Below, one piece after another: positions 1 to 6,598 of a stretch of DNA of 14,865 nt; position 1 is the stretch's first letter, and every line of letters begins with the position of its first letter. The DNA comes from Bacillota bacterium (GTDB lineage Bacteria; Bacillota; Bacilli; Paenibacillales; Paenibacillaceae), in contig JAEZCJ010000226.1 in the NCBI GenBank assembly GCA_023433615.1, positions 1 through 14,865 of the forward strand, in the 5' to 3' direction. The position numbers and the translations under genes are program-made. A model generated the notes under the pieces. The model was not told where the DNA came from. It saw only the letters and a program-made list of their open reading frames with translations, and did not search any database.

Positions 1-155
1 TTGGCGGCGTGCCTGCCAAGGTGCTGATGGACTTGGATGAATACGTTCGACGGGTGACTGCCCAGTCGCCGGCCTACGATAAAGTGCGCTATAAGCAAGA
101 TAAGCGGAAGGAGCTGCTTCGCCTCTACCCGTATCCATGGGATTACGAAGGGTAG
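1..155 (+). CDS. C-terminal end of a hexapeptide-repeat acyltransferase (partial)
   Basis: The window opens inside a gene; the readable frame begins at base 3 and stops at TAG 153-155, giving 50 residues. It starts GGVPAKVLMDLDEYVRRV and ends YPYPWDYEG. The GGVPAKV string is the usual exit from the left-handed beta-helix of LbH (hexapeptide-repeat) acetyltransferases of the sugar or cell-envelope type, followed there by a short helical tail like this one. The catalytic part lies outside the window, so substrate cannot be judged. The next gene follows 54 bases later on the same strand, so the two may be co-transcribed. The family call rests on one motif and is moderately secure. Confidence 0.55.
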   Translation, partial: GGVPAKVLMDLDEYVRRVTAQSPAYDKVRYKQDKRKELLRLYPYPWDYEG

Positions 156-209
156 TCCGCGCCGCAGCCCGACGGGCAGCCGCCACAGCATGAAAGCGAG
201 GAATGGACA

Positions 210-1256
210 TTGCCGCACGGCACGCAAGAGCAAGCACCGGATTATGTGAAGACGCTGGCCGTCAGCCATTACGACCTGCCTGAGCTGACATCGGTCAGCC
301 GACTCACGCACGGGGTCAACAATTCGACAGCATTAATCGCCAGCGTCAACGAGAACGCGTCCTATGTCATTCGGGTGTACGAAACGCATCGCGACGAGGC
401 CAAGGTGCTCGCCGAGCATCGGGTGCTGCTCGAGCTCTCCCGGATGGACAAGCCGTTCCGCACGCCGCAGCCGCTCGCGGCCCGCGATGGCCGTACGTTC
501 GCGCACGCCCCCGATGGCAAAATCGCCGCGTTATTCCGTTACATGGACGGAACCCACCCGGCGTTCGAGCGTCTGGAACAGCTGCGCGACTTCGGAAGCA
601 AGGCTGCCGCGTTATCGCTGGCGCTGGCGCGGATCGAGTATTCGCAGCCTACCGAATACCGGCCGTATTACGAGATCGAACATACGCACCCGCTATGCCC
701 GCCGGAGAAGGTTAGCCGATTCTGCGCGGACCCGCCGGACCGATTCGCGGTTCATCGGAGTACGCTGCGGCAAGTCGATGCTGCCCTGCAGACGATGCTG
801 TGGCAGCGCGCTGTCTTGGAGGAGCTTCCCCATCAGCTGATCCACGGCGACTTGAATGCCTCGAACGTGCTCGCCGATAGCGAACACGGGCCGATCGCAG
901 CCATCCTCGACTTCGAATTCGTCACAACCGACCTGCGTGTCATGGAGCTCGCGGTGTGCCTCTCCGATCTGATCGTTCCGGATGCAGACGAGTGCCGCAC
1001 TTGGGCTGGCATCTCGGCTTTCCTGCAAGGCTTCGGAAGCATGCTGCGGCTCACTTCGGACGAGATCGCTGCCGTTCCCCCATTGTTAGCCCTGCGGCGT
1101 CTGGATGTGTTCATCCACTTCCTGGGGCGCTATTGGGACGGCGTAGACAGCGCGGAACAATTGGAGCGCTTCATCGCGGGCATCGATAAGCGTCTCGCTT
1201 GGATCGCATCGCACCAAGATCGGCTTCGCAGCGTGCTCGCTGAGACCTGCGGATAA
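210..1256 (+). CDS. Aminoglycoside-phosphotransferase-fold small-molecule kinase
   Basis: This 348-residue protein belongs to the APH / choline kinase / homoserine kinase II superfamily. The phosphate-transfer loop IHGDLNASNVL (about residues 210-220) carries the catalytic Asp and metal-binding Asn, and ILDFEF about 12 residues later holds the second metal-binding Asp. An N-terminal THGVNNST stretch resembles the ATP-lobe glycine loop of homoserine-kinase-like members. The substrate cannot be told; an antibiotic-resistance role should not be assumed, because most chromosomal members of this fold in Bacillales are metabolic. The start is TTG at 210, because AGGA lies about 8 bases upstream and the nearby ATG codons (190, 203) are out of frame. 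A strong inverted repeat follows the stop codon. Confidence 0.75.
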   Translation: MPHGTQEQAPDYVKTLAVSHYDLPELTSVSRLTHGVNNSTALIASVNENASYVIRVYETHRDEAKVLAEHRVLLELSRMDKPFRTPQPLAARDGRTFAHAPDGKIAALFRYMDGTHPAFERLEQLRDFGSKAAALSLALARIEYSQPTEYRPYYEIEHTHPLCPPEKVSRFCADPPDRFAVHRSTLRQVDAALQTMLWQRAVLEELPHQLIHGDLNASNVLADSEHGPIAAILDFEFVTTDLRVMELAVCLSDLIVPDADECRTWAGISAFLQGFGSMLRLTSDEIAAVPPLLALRRLDVFIHFLGRYWDGVDSAEQLERFIAGIDKRLAWIASHQDRLRSVLAETCG

Positions 1257-1282
1257 CCGACCATCCGATCAACGGACAGCAC

Positions 1283-1325
1283 GAAGGCTAATCGAAGCGG
1301 ATAACATCCTTGTCGATTAGCCTTC
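1283..1325. terminator. Bidirectional hairpin between convergent kinase and diguanylate cyclase genes
   Basis: There is a perfect 13-bp inverted repeat: GAAGGCTAATCGA at 1283-1295 and its complement at 1313-1325. The 17-base loop can form a smaller GGAT/ATCC stem. It sits exactly between two converging genes. No true T-run follows on either side (only CTTCTTCGC-like pyrimidines), so termination efficiency is uncertain, but position and stem strength fit a shared terminator. Confidence 0.6.
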
Positions 1326-1344
1326 TTCGCTTCGTCATGCACGT

Positions 1345-2457
1345 CTACATATTCAAGCATGCTATCGTCTCGCGGATCACGATGCGGTTCTTCCCGCTCC
1401 GCTTCGCCTCGTACAATGCCTCGTCCGCCCTGCGGAACAGCTCGTCGCGCGATTCATGTCCCCGAAGTCCGCTGCAGCCGATGCTGACCGTCACCGTCTG
1501 GCCCGCCAGTTCCGGAATCGTCTGCTTCTCGACCCTTCTCCTCAGCTCTTCCAGCTGAGCTGCCGCTTCCTCCTTGCGCATGCCGCGCAATAGAACGGCG
1601 AACTCCTCGCCGCCGTACCGCGCTGCATACCAACGCTCGTTTTCCGCTTCTCGCAGGAGGGCTCCGATCTGCCTCAGCGCCGCATCCCCCATGAGGTGCC
1701 CGAAGCGGTCGTTAATGCCCTTGAAGTCATCGATATCGAGTATAGCTAGATACAACGGCTGGCCACCGTGCACGTCATGTCGCAGTTGATCTTGGAAGCT
1801 CCGATGGTTGTCCAGACCCGTGAGCGCATCCTTCCGCGTAATTGCGTCGATCGCTTGCTGCTGGTGACGATGCTTCGCTTCGTTCATCAGCGCCGTCTTC
1901 TCGCGGGCAATGATCGCCAGTCCGCGGTTCACGATGCAATAGGCTGCGAATGTCGTGCCCACAATCAGCCCGTATCCGACTGCCTTCTGCGCAACCGGCA
2001 CATCGAAGCGGAATGACGGCACCAGCATCATAATGGCCATATACGGCAGCACGGCGCTCAAGCACGAGAATCCGATCTTGCGGTAATCGAAGTAGACGAT
2101 CGAGACCAGAATCGGCATGATGACGATGACCTGCGTTCCGCCCGCCTCCGGCGCCGATAGCGTAAGGTTCACGGTCGCTATGCCGGAGCCGACCGCTATC
2201 ATCGCGTAATCCTGCAGCCGATGATAGATGCGGTATACCCTTTCGGCGATCAGCAGCACGCCGAGCACCAGGCCATTCTGCAGCATCAAGTTGCGCCAGA
2301 TGTACGTATGAGGCAGCTCATGCCCATGCGCGGCAATCGGCCATGAGCCGAGCACGGCGAGGATGATCATGACACCGATCAGCCAGTATGCATTGCGGAT
2401 TCGGCGGTTCCATTCGCTGAGGTAACGGGGACCGCTGTTCCAGAAGCGCTGCCACAT
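1345..2457 (-). CDS. Membrane diguanylate cyclase, GGDEF family (second of a tandem pair)
   Basis: This 370-residue protein has about six predicted membrane segments in residues 20-200, then a GGDEF domain from about 210 to the end. Signature pieces are DALTGLDNHRSF, the metal/substrate motif DIDDFKGINDRFGH, the active-site loop RYGGEEF (residues 282-286) and ADEALYEAKRSGKNRIV. GGEEF is a catalytically competent variant, so synthesis of c-di-GMP from two GTP is expected. The allosteric inhibitory RxxD site normally just ahead of the loop is absent (Asn and Trp stand at the Arg and Asp positions). The ATG at 2457 overlaps the TGA of the upstream cyclase by one base (TGATG), with AGGGGG nine bases before it; a GTG at 2460 is an alternative start. 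Coupled translation with the upstream gene is likely. Confidence 0.9.
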   Translation of the reverse strand: MWQRFWNSGPRYLSEWNRRIRNAYWLIGVMIILAVLGSWPIAAHGHELPHTYIWRNLMLQNGLVLGVLLIAERVYRIYHRLQDYAMIAVGSGIATVNLTLSAPEAGGTQVIVIMPILVSIVYFDYRKIGFSCLSAVLPYMAIMMLVPSFRFDVPVAQKAVGYGLIVGTTFAAYCIVNRGLAIIAREKTALMNEAKHRHQQQAIDAITRKDALTGLDNHRSFQDQLRHDVHGGQPLYLAILDIDDFKGINDRFGHLMGDAALRQIGALLREAENERWYAARYGGEEFAVLLRGMRKEEAAAQLEELRRRVEKQTIPELAGQTVTVSIGCSGLRGHESRDELFRRADEALYEAKRSGKNRIVIRETIACLNM

Positions 2458-3563
2458 CACGCACCGCCCCCTATTCCCGCGGATACCACGCGATTCTTGC
2501 CGCCCCGCTTGGCCGCATACATGAGCGAATCTGCCGCGTGAAACAGTTCTTCCTTCGTCATGCCCTTCCGATATGCGGCAGCGCCGATGCTCATCGTGAC
2601 CTTCCGATGGCCGATCGAGGCGATGTCGAGCTCGGATACCTTGCGCCGGATGTTCTCCAGCTGCTCGGAGACTTGCTCCAGACGCTTGCCGGTCAGGATC
2701 AGGGCGAATTCTTCGCCGCCGTACCGGGCGGCAACATCCTCATGCGACACGGATTGCCGGATTACGCGTGCCGCCTCGCGCAGCACGGTGTCGCCCTCAT
2801 GATGGCCGAACGTATCGTTGATCGACTTGAAATTATCCACGTCGATCACCGCCAAGTATAAGGACAATCCATATCGCTCGCATTGGACCAGCATGGAGGT
2901 CATGTACTCCTGGAACGTGATATGGTTCACCAATCCGGTCAGGTGGTCATACTTGGAATCGCTCTCGACCGCTACGGAATCCGCGAACGCCAGCATCTCG
3001 GACCGAACGGCACGCTCCATGGACACCGTCAATTCCCGCCCTCTCCGAAGGATTAGAATGCCGATCAGCAGCGTCACGCCGATCATGCCGGCGATCGCGT
3101 ATAGATCGTACGCCTGAAGCTGGTTGCGCAGCGGTTCGTAAGCCGCGTAACCTCCGACGAGTCCGGCGACAGTCGTCACAACGGCGAATAGGAGCCTTGT
3201 CCGGTCGAAATAGAGGAGCGAGAGAATGATCGGCATATCGAGCGCGACGTACAGCCCGTTCACGACGCCGCCGAACACGAACAGGATGACGCCGGCGATG
3301 ACGAGTCCGGTTATGATCAGCATATAGTCGCCGCCGCGTTGCATGGCGCGATAAGCGATTTCGGCAAGCAGCAGCGTTCCGCCAAAAGCCCCCGCCGCGA
3401 GCATCAAATTATGCGGTAACGAGACCCGTTCGGCGCCCGACCCTATTTTTACGGCATATACGAGAATCCCGGTCACTACGATCATGCCCGCTATCGCCCA
3501 GTATACATTCAATACCCATCTGTTCCACTCGCGCGTATGTCTCTGTGGAGTCGCATTCATCAT
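2457..3563 (-). CDS. Membrane diguanylate cyclase, GGDEF family (first of a tandem pair)
   Basis: This 368-residue protein has a multi-pass N-terminal membrane region (about residues 18-190) and a C-terminal GGDEF domain. Motifs are DHLTGLVNHITF, DVDNFKSINDTFGHHEGD, RYGGEEF (residues 282-286) and AAKRGGKNRVV. The active-site loop is intact. The RxxD product-inhibition site is only half kept (Ser...Asp). Its N-terminus (EWNRWVLNVYWAI...) matches that of the downstream cyclase (EWNRRIRNAYWLI...), so the two arose by tandem duplication including the membrane sensor. The start is a double ATG at 3558-3563 behind a modest GCGGTGA site. The roughly 200-base leader contains a probable c-di-GMP-I riboswitch, which would let the product control this operon. 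Confidence 0.9.
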   Translation of the reverse strand: MMNATPQRHTREWNRWVLNVYWAIAGMIVVTGILVYAVKIGSGAERVSLPHNLMLAAGAFGGTLLLAEIAYRAMQRGGDYMLIITGLVIAGVILFVFGGVVNGLYVALDMPIILSLLYFDRTRLLFAVVTTVAGLVGGYAAYEPLRNQLQAYDLYAIAGMIGVTLLIGILILRRGRELTVSMERAVRSEMLAFADSVAVESDSKYDHLTGLVNHITFQEYMTSMLVQCERYGLSLYLAVIDVDNFKSINDTFGHHEGDTVLREAARVIRQSVSHEDVAARYGGEEFALILTGKRLEQVSEQLENIRRKVSELDIASIGHRKVTMSIGAAAYRKGMTKEELFHAADSLMYAAKRGGKNRVVSAGIGGGA

Positions 3564-3620
3564 CGTTGTTCACCGCTTCGTAGTCCAAATGTGCAAATAA
3601 CATACCCGAAAGAGATGTCT

Positions 3621-3714
3621 CCGAAAGGCAGCCGGCTGGCATGGCGGCCAGTGTCCGCTGCAGCCCCGATAGCTTTGCGCCGCCGCGTTTCCGCGGGTTA
3701 GCCGTTGTCTTCCT
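3621..3714 (-). promoter_or_regulatory. Probable c-di-GMP-I (GEMM-I) riboswitch aptamer
   Basis: Read on the minus strand, the leader has the ordered parts of the GEMM-I aptamer. These are ACAACGGCTAACC; a hairpin CCGCG-GAAA-CGCGG (3696-3683) closed by a GNRA tetraloop; the conserved GCGCAAAGCTATCGGGGCT (GCAAAGC at 3678-3672); a second arm closed by GCGG/CCGC; then CATGCCAGCC and GGCTGCC (about 3642-3628). Outer pairing GGAAG (3713-3709) with CTTTC (3627-3623) can close P1. The GAAA loop and the CATGCC internal loop are where the family has its tetraloop-receptor contact. One deviation is that the final segment reads AGCCGGCTGCC, one base shorter than the usual AGCCGGGYTGCC. It lies upstream of two c-di-GMP synthases, which supports the call. 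The expression platform is not clear. Confidence 0.75.
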
Positions 3715-3766
3715 ATTGGTAGGTTACGTTCAATATTACGCGAATATCGTTAGAAAACAATTAAAA

Positions 3767-3775
3767 ATTCTATCA
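3767..3775 (-). promoter_or_regulatory. Candidate extended -10 for the diguanylate cyclase operon
   Basis: On the minus strand TGATAGAAT forms an extended -10 (TGnTAGAAT). It lies about 55 bases upstream of the riboswitch aptamer, a sensible place for a start that transcribes the whole leader. No good -35 sits at normal spacing, which is tolerated for extended -10 promoters. Confidence 0.35.
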
Positions 3776-3810
3776 TTTCGCAGCCTTTGAATTCTCCAAA
3801 TTGTTCTTGA

Positions 3811-3903
3811 TTGTAAGGAAAAAGTATGTTTTGTACTATATTCGAGGATAGTACCTAGACTCGGGTATACCAAATTGCGCGCCGCCAAGCGATACTATAC
3901 AAT
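3811..3903 (+). promoter_or_regulatory. Candidate sigma-A promoters of the aldo/keto reductase gene
   Basis: Two candidates exist in an AT-rich stretch. The upstream one is TTGTAA (3811-3816), 17 bases, TACTAT (3834-3839). The nearer one is TTGCGC (3875-3880), 17 bases, TACAAT (3898-3903), ending 36 bases before the start codon. Both are partial matches to consensus, and either or both could be used. Together with the minus-strand leader and promoter they account for most of the gap 3564-3939. Confidence 0.4.
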
Positions 3904-3939
3904 GGTGGGTAATTAGAATCCACGTAAACGGAGGTAGCA

Positions 3940-4773
3940 ATGATGAGCATTCGTTCCATCACCGACACGACGCTGCTGAACAACGGCGTACATATGCCTT
4001 GGCTGGGATTAGGGGTATGGCAGGTAGCGGAGGGGCAGGAAGTCATTCAATCCGTGGCGTACGCGCTGAAGCACGGCTATCGTTCGATCGACACGGCAGC
4101 CGGCTACCAGAATGAGGCGGGAGTAGGAGAAGCGATCCGCAAGAGCGGCATCCCTCGCGAACAGCTGTTCATCACGACGAAGCTGGCCAATCGCGATCAG
4201 GGCTATGAATCGACGCTTCGCGCGTTCGAGGATAGCCGCTCCAAGCTCGGACTCGACTATATCGATCTCTATCTCATCCACTGGCCCGGCAAGGATAAAT
4301 TCCAAGAGACTTGGCGGGCATTCGAGAAGCTGTATAAGGACGGACTGATTCGCGCCATCGGCGTCAGCAACTTCAAGGTACACCACCTGGAGCGACTGGG
4401 CGAGAGCAGCGACATCGTGCCGGCCGTGAATCAGGTGGAATTCCACCCGCTGCTCCAGCAGCAAGAGCTGCTGGGCTACTGCCGGCAGAAGGGCATCCAG
4501 CTCGAGGCATGGAGTCCGCTCATGCAAGGCCACCTCGATCTCCCGCTTATCGCGGATCTCGCTCGGAAATATGGCAAGACGGCGGCACAGATCATCCTGC
4601 GCTGGGATCTGCAGTTGGGCGTCGTCACGATTCCGAAATCCGTGCGCGAAGCGCGCATCCAAGAGAACGCCGGCGTCTTCGACTTCACGCTATCCGACGA
4701 AGACATGCAGGCCATCGGCAGCTTGAATCAGGACCGCCGGTTCGGTCCTGACCCGGATACGCTGCTGTTCTAA
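3940..4773 (+). CDS. Aldo/keto reductase (YtbE/YvgN, diketogluconate-reductase-like)
   Basis: This 277-residue NADPH-dependent cytosolic carbonyl reductase has the AKR barrel length typical of Bacillus YtbE/YvgN glyoxal reductases. The catalytic tetrad is visible: Asp51 (SIDTAAGY), Tyr56, Lys81 (FITTKLANRD) and His114 (LYLIHWPGK). The family signatures GVSNFKVHHLE and IPKSVREARIQEN (cofactor binding) and the C-terminal DRRFGPDPDTLLF are present. The physiological substrate is unknown; small aldehydes such as methylglyoxal are the usual guess. The start is ATG 3940 with GGAGG at 3930-3934; a second ATG follows directly. The gene is monocistronic, with its own candidate promoters and a strong terminator. 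Confidence 0.92.
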   Translation: MMSIRSITDTTLLNNGVHMPWLGLGVWQVAEGQEVIQSVAYALKHGYRSIDTAAGYQNEAGVGEAIRKSGIPREQLFITTKLANRDQGYESTLRAFEDSRSKLGLDYIDLYLIHWPGKDKFQETWRAFEKLYKDGLIRAIGVSNFKVHHLERLGESSDIVPAVNQVEFHPLLQQQELLGYCRQKGIQLEAWSPLMQGHLDLPLIADLARKYGKTAAQIILRWDLQLGVVTIPKSVREARIQENAGVFDFTLSDEDMQAIGSLNQDRRFGPDPDTLLF

Positions 4774-4796
4774 TAGAGATGTTGATATGACTAGAG

Positions 4797-4827
4797 ACAG
4801 GGCCTGCTAGGCCCTGTTTTTTTTTTT
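4797..4827 (+). terminator. Rho-independent terminator of the aldo/keto reductase gene
   Basis: There is a perfect 9-bp stem ACAGGGCCT / AGGCCCTGT with a three-base GCT loop, followed by 11 consecutive T (4817-4827). It lies 23 bases after the stop codon and is a textbook intrinsic terminator. Confidence 0.95.
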
Positions 4828-4957
4828 GCTTCATGGTACATGTGCAGGCGGTCGAAAGGCGCGTTTAGGATGGCTCTCGCAGCCAAATAAAATCCAACAA
4901 GTTACTGAGAGTGATACCCTATCCATCCAATATATGCTAATATAGGAATCTACTATA

Positions 4958-4988
4958 TTCGACATAGAAAGCGAGTAGATTCGACAAA
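4958..4988 (-). promoter_or_regulatory. Pair of Spo0A-box-like sites at the start of the FAD lipoprotein gene
   Basis: TTCGACA occurs at 4958-4964 and again at 4980-4986, 22 bases (about two helical turns) apart and in the same orientation. The second is part of TTCGACAAA, whose complement TTTGTCGAA is a full match to the 0A-box consensus; the first matches the core TGTCGAA. They lie just after a TACTAT (4951-4956) that could be a -10 and run into the start codon at 4988. Bound Spo0A there would be expected to block transcription. The function is inferred only. Confidence 0.4.
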
Positions 4989-6451
4989 TGCGACTTCTGA
5001 AACCAAGCGTGATTATCCGAATGCTGATGGCCGCAGCATTGCTCATCGGTTGTCTCCCTTCCTCCTCGACGACTGCTGCGGCAGCAGCAACGAAAGCCCC
5101 TGTAGCAGAGACTCCCTGTCCTGCTCCCTGCAGCACCTACGACCTCATCGTCATCGGAAGCGAAATCGAGGGCATGTTCCTGGCAAGAGCGGCCCACAAT
5201 CTAGGCAAGCGAGTACTTGTCCTCGATCCCCGTCCGAAGCCTGGCGGACAGCTCATCCAAGGGCAAATGATGGTGCTCGACGAGCCCAACGATGCCAAAG
5301 GCCGCAGTCTCGTACAAGGCGAACTTAAGAAACTCTATGATGGCTATAAGGATAAGCGTATCAGGAAAGTAAGTGAATTCAACACGTATTACAATAATCT
5401 GATCCATCCGCTTCCAATGCGCAGCAGCATCTCGATCGAGGCGATCAAGACCGCGCCGAGCGGGGACAATCGTACGCTTCGGTATATCGTCTACCGGGCG
5501 CAAGACGGCCACCGCTACAACGTCGCCGCGGAACAATGGGTTGAGAACACCGACCATGCTGCGCTTAGCGGCCTGCTGAAGCTGAAGCGCATCCCGGGCA
5601 CGGAATCGTTATTCCAAGGAGGCGGACCGGAACCGGAATATATGGCGGCAACCTTCGTCCTTCGCTTCAAGAACGTGGACTGGGTGGCGCTGCATGAAGC
5701 GACGCTTCAGGACTACCCGTTGGCGAAGCTTGCGCGCAAGTACGGTCCCGGGACGTATGTAGACTGGAGCTTCGGAACGGGCTTCAGCAACGTGACGGCC
5801 AATTACGAGCCGACGGATCCGCAACTGAAGCTGCGCGGCATAAATTCGACTTACCAGCGCAACGGTCAAGTTATTATGAACGCCTTGCTCATATACGACG
5901 TTGACCCATCCGATCCGGAGTCGGTTCGAGAGGCCGTGAAGAAGGGGAAGGCGGAGGCGCCGCATGTCCTGAAATTTCTGAAGAAGAATATTCCGGGCTA
6001 CGCGCGCGCAGAATTGGATACGCTGCCCGAATATCTCTACATTCGAGAGTTCGACCGCTACGAAACGGAGTATGTCCTTAAGCGGAATGATCTGTTGAGC
6101 AAGCGCATGTTCTGGGATAACGTCAGCATCGGCGGCTACGCGATTGACGTGCAAGGGACTCGCCGTTTCCCGAACGGCCAGTCCCTCGGATCGGTGGACC
6201 GGTACGGCTTGCCGCTCCGATCCTTCCTGCTGAAGGAGGTCGATAACGTGATTGTCGTCGGCAAGAATACCGGCGCTGCCGCGGACGCATACGGCAGCGT
6301 GCGCATATTGCCTAATACGGCACTGGCCGCACAGGTCATCGGCATCCTCGTCGGACGCGAGCAGAAACCGCTGCGTGATCTGACGGAAGCAGACTTTAAA
6401 CGAATTCACGGCTATCTGAAGAAGGACTATTCCATCCAAGTATCAGGCTAG
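4988..6451 (+). CDS. Exported FAD-dependent oxidoreductase lipoprotein
   Basis: This 487-residue protein begins with a lipoprotein signal: basic n-region, hydrophobic core MLMAAALLIG and Cys22 in the lipobox LIGC. A low-complexity Ala/Thr linker and a CPAPC pair follow before the flavin domain. The domain opens with YDLIVIGSEIEGMFLARAAHNLGKRVLVLD (residues 51-80), a Rossmann fold ending in the ribose-binding acidic residue. It has GGQ at 87-89, and near the end VIVVGKNTGAAADAYGSVRILPNTALAAQVIG, typical of the FAD_oxidored (PF12831) group. The middle Gly of GxGxxG is replaced by Glu59. Substrate is unknown, and the electron partner must act outside the membrane. ATG 4988 is the first in-frame start after a stop at 4976; its ribosome binding site is weak. 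Confidence 0.8.
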   Translation: MRLLKPSVIIRMLMAAALLIGCLPSSSTTAAAAATKAPVAETPCPAPCSTYDLIVIGSEIEGMFLARAAHNLGKRVLVLDPRPKPGGQLIQGQMMVLDEPNDAKGRSLVQGELKKLYDGYKDKRIRKVSEFNTYYNNLIHPLPMRSSISIEAIKTAPSGDNRTLRYIVYRAQDGHRYNVAAEQWVENTDHAALSGLLKLKRIPGTESLFQGGGPEPEYMAATFVLRFKNVDWVALHEATLQDYPLAKLARKYGPGTYVDWSFGTGFSNVTANYEPTDPQLKLRGINSTYQRNGQVIMNALLIYDVDPSDPESVREAVKKGKAEAPHVLKFLKKNIPGYARAELDTLPEYLYIREFDRYETEYVLKRNDLLSKRMFWDNVSIGGYAIDVQGTRRFPNGQSLGSVDRYGLPLRSFLLKEVDNVIVVGKNTGAAADAYGSVRILPNTALAAQVIGILVGREQKPLRDLTEADFKRIHGYLKKDYSIQVSG

Positions 6452-6462
6452 CGGACACCAAC

Positions 6463-6498
6463 AATCCCGGAGAACGGCGCACGCCGGCCTCCGGGATT
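6463..6498 (+). terminator. Hairpin after the FAD lipoprotein gene
   Basis: AATCCCGGAG (6463-6472) pairs perfectly with CTCCGGGATT (6489-6498), and the loop can pair further (CGGCG/CGCCG). It starts 11 bases after the stop codon. The T-run is poor (ATTCTGCGT), so efficiency is uncertain. Confidence 0.55.
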
Positions 6499-6525
6499 CT
6501 GCGTCCGTCTCCAGAACGCAAATAA

Positions 6526-6562
6526 CCCGGAGCCCGGCATCTATTCGATGCCAAACCCCGGG
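6526..6562 (-). terminator. Hairpin downstream of htpG
   Basis: Read on the minus strand, an outer CCCGG/CCGGG and an inner GGCAT/ATGCC stem with a 7-base loop form a bulged hairpin followed by TTATTTG. It lies about 37 bases past the htpG stop and fits a terminator for htpG. Confidence 0.5.
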
Positions 6563-6598
6563 ATAATCGTACAGCACGCGTGATTGCGTCTGCCTATT

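Noticed and set aside
210..1256. Annotation of the kinase as an aminoglycoside-resistance gene.
   Set aside because: Only the general APH/homoserine-kinase fold is visible; nothing indicates antibiotic specificity.
5609..6439. A 276-codon minus-strand frame opposite the FAD lipoprotein gene.
   Set aside because: Shadow of a real gene; the translated protein has no recognisable motif and the plus frame has clear flavin motifs.
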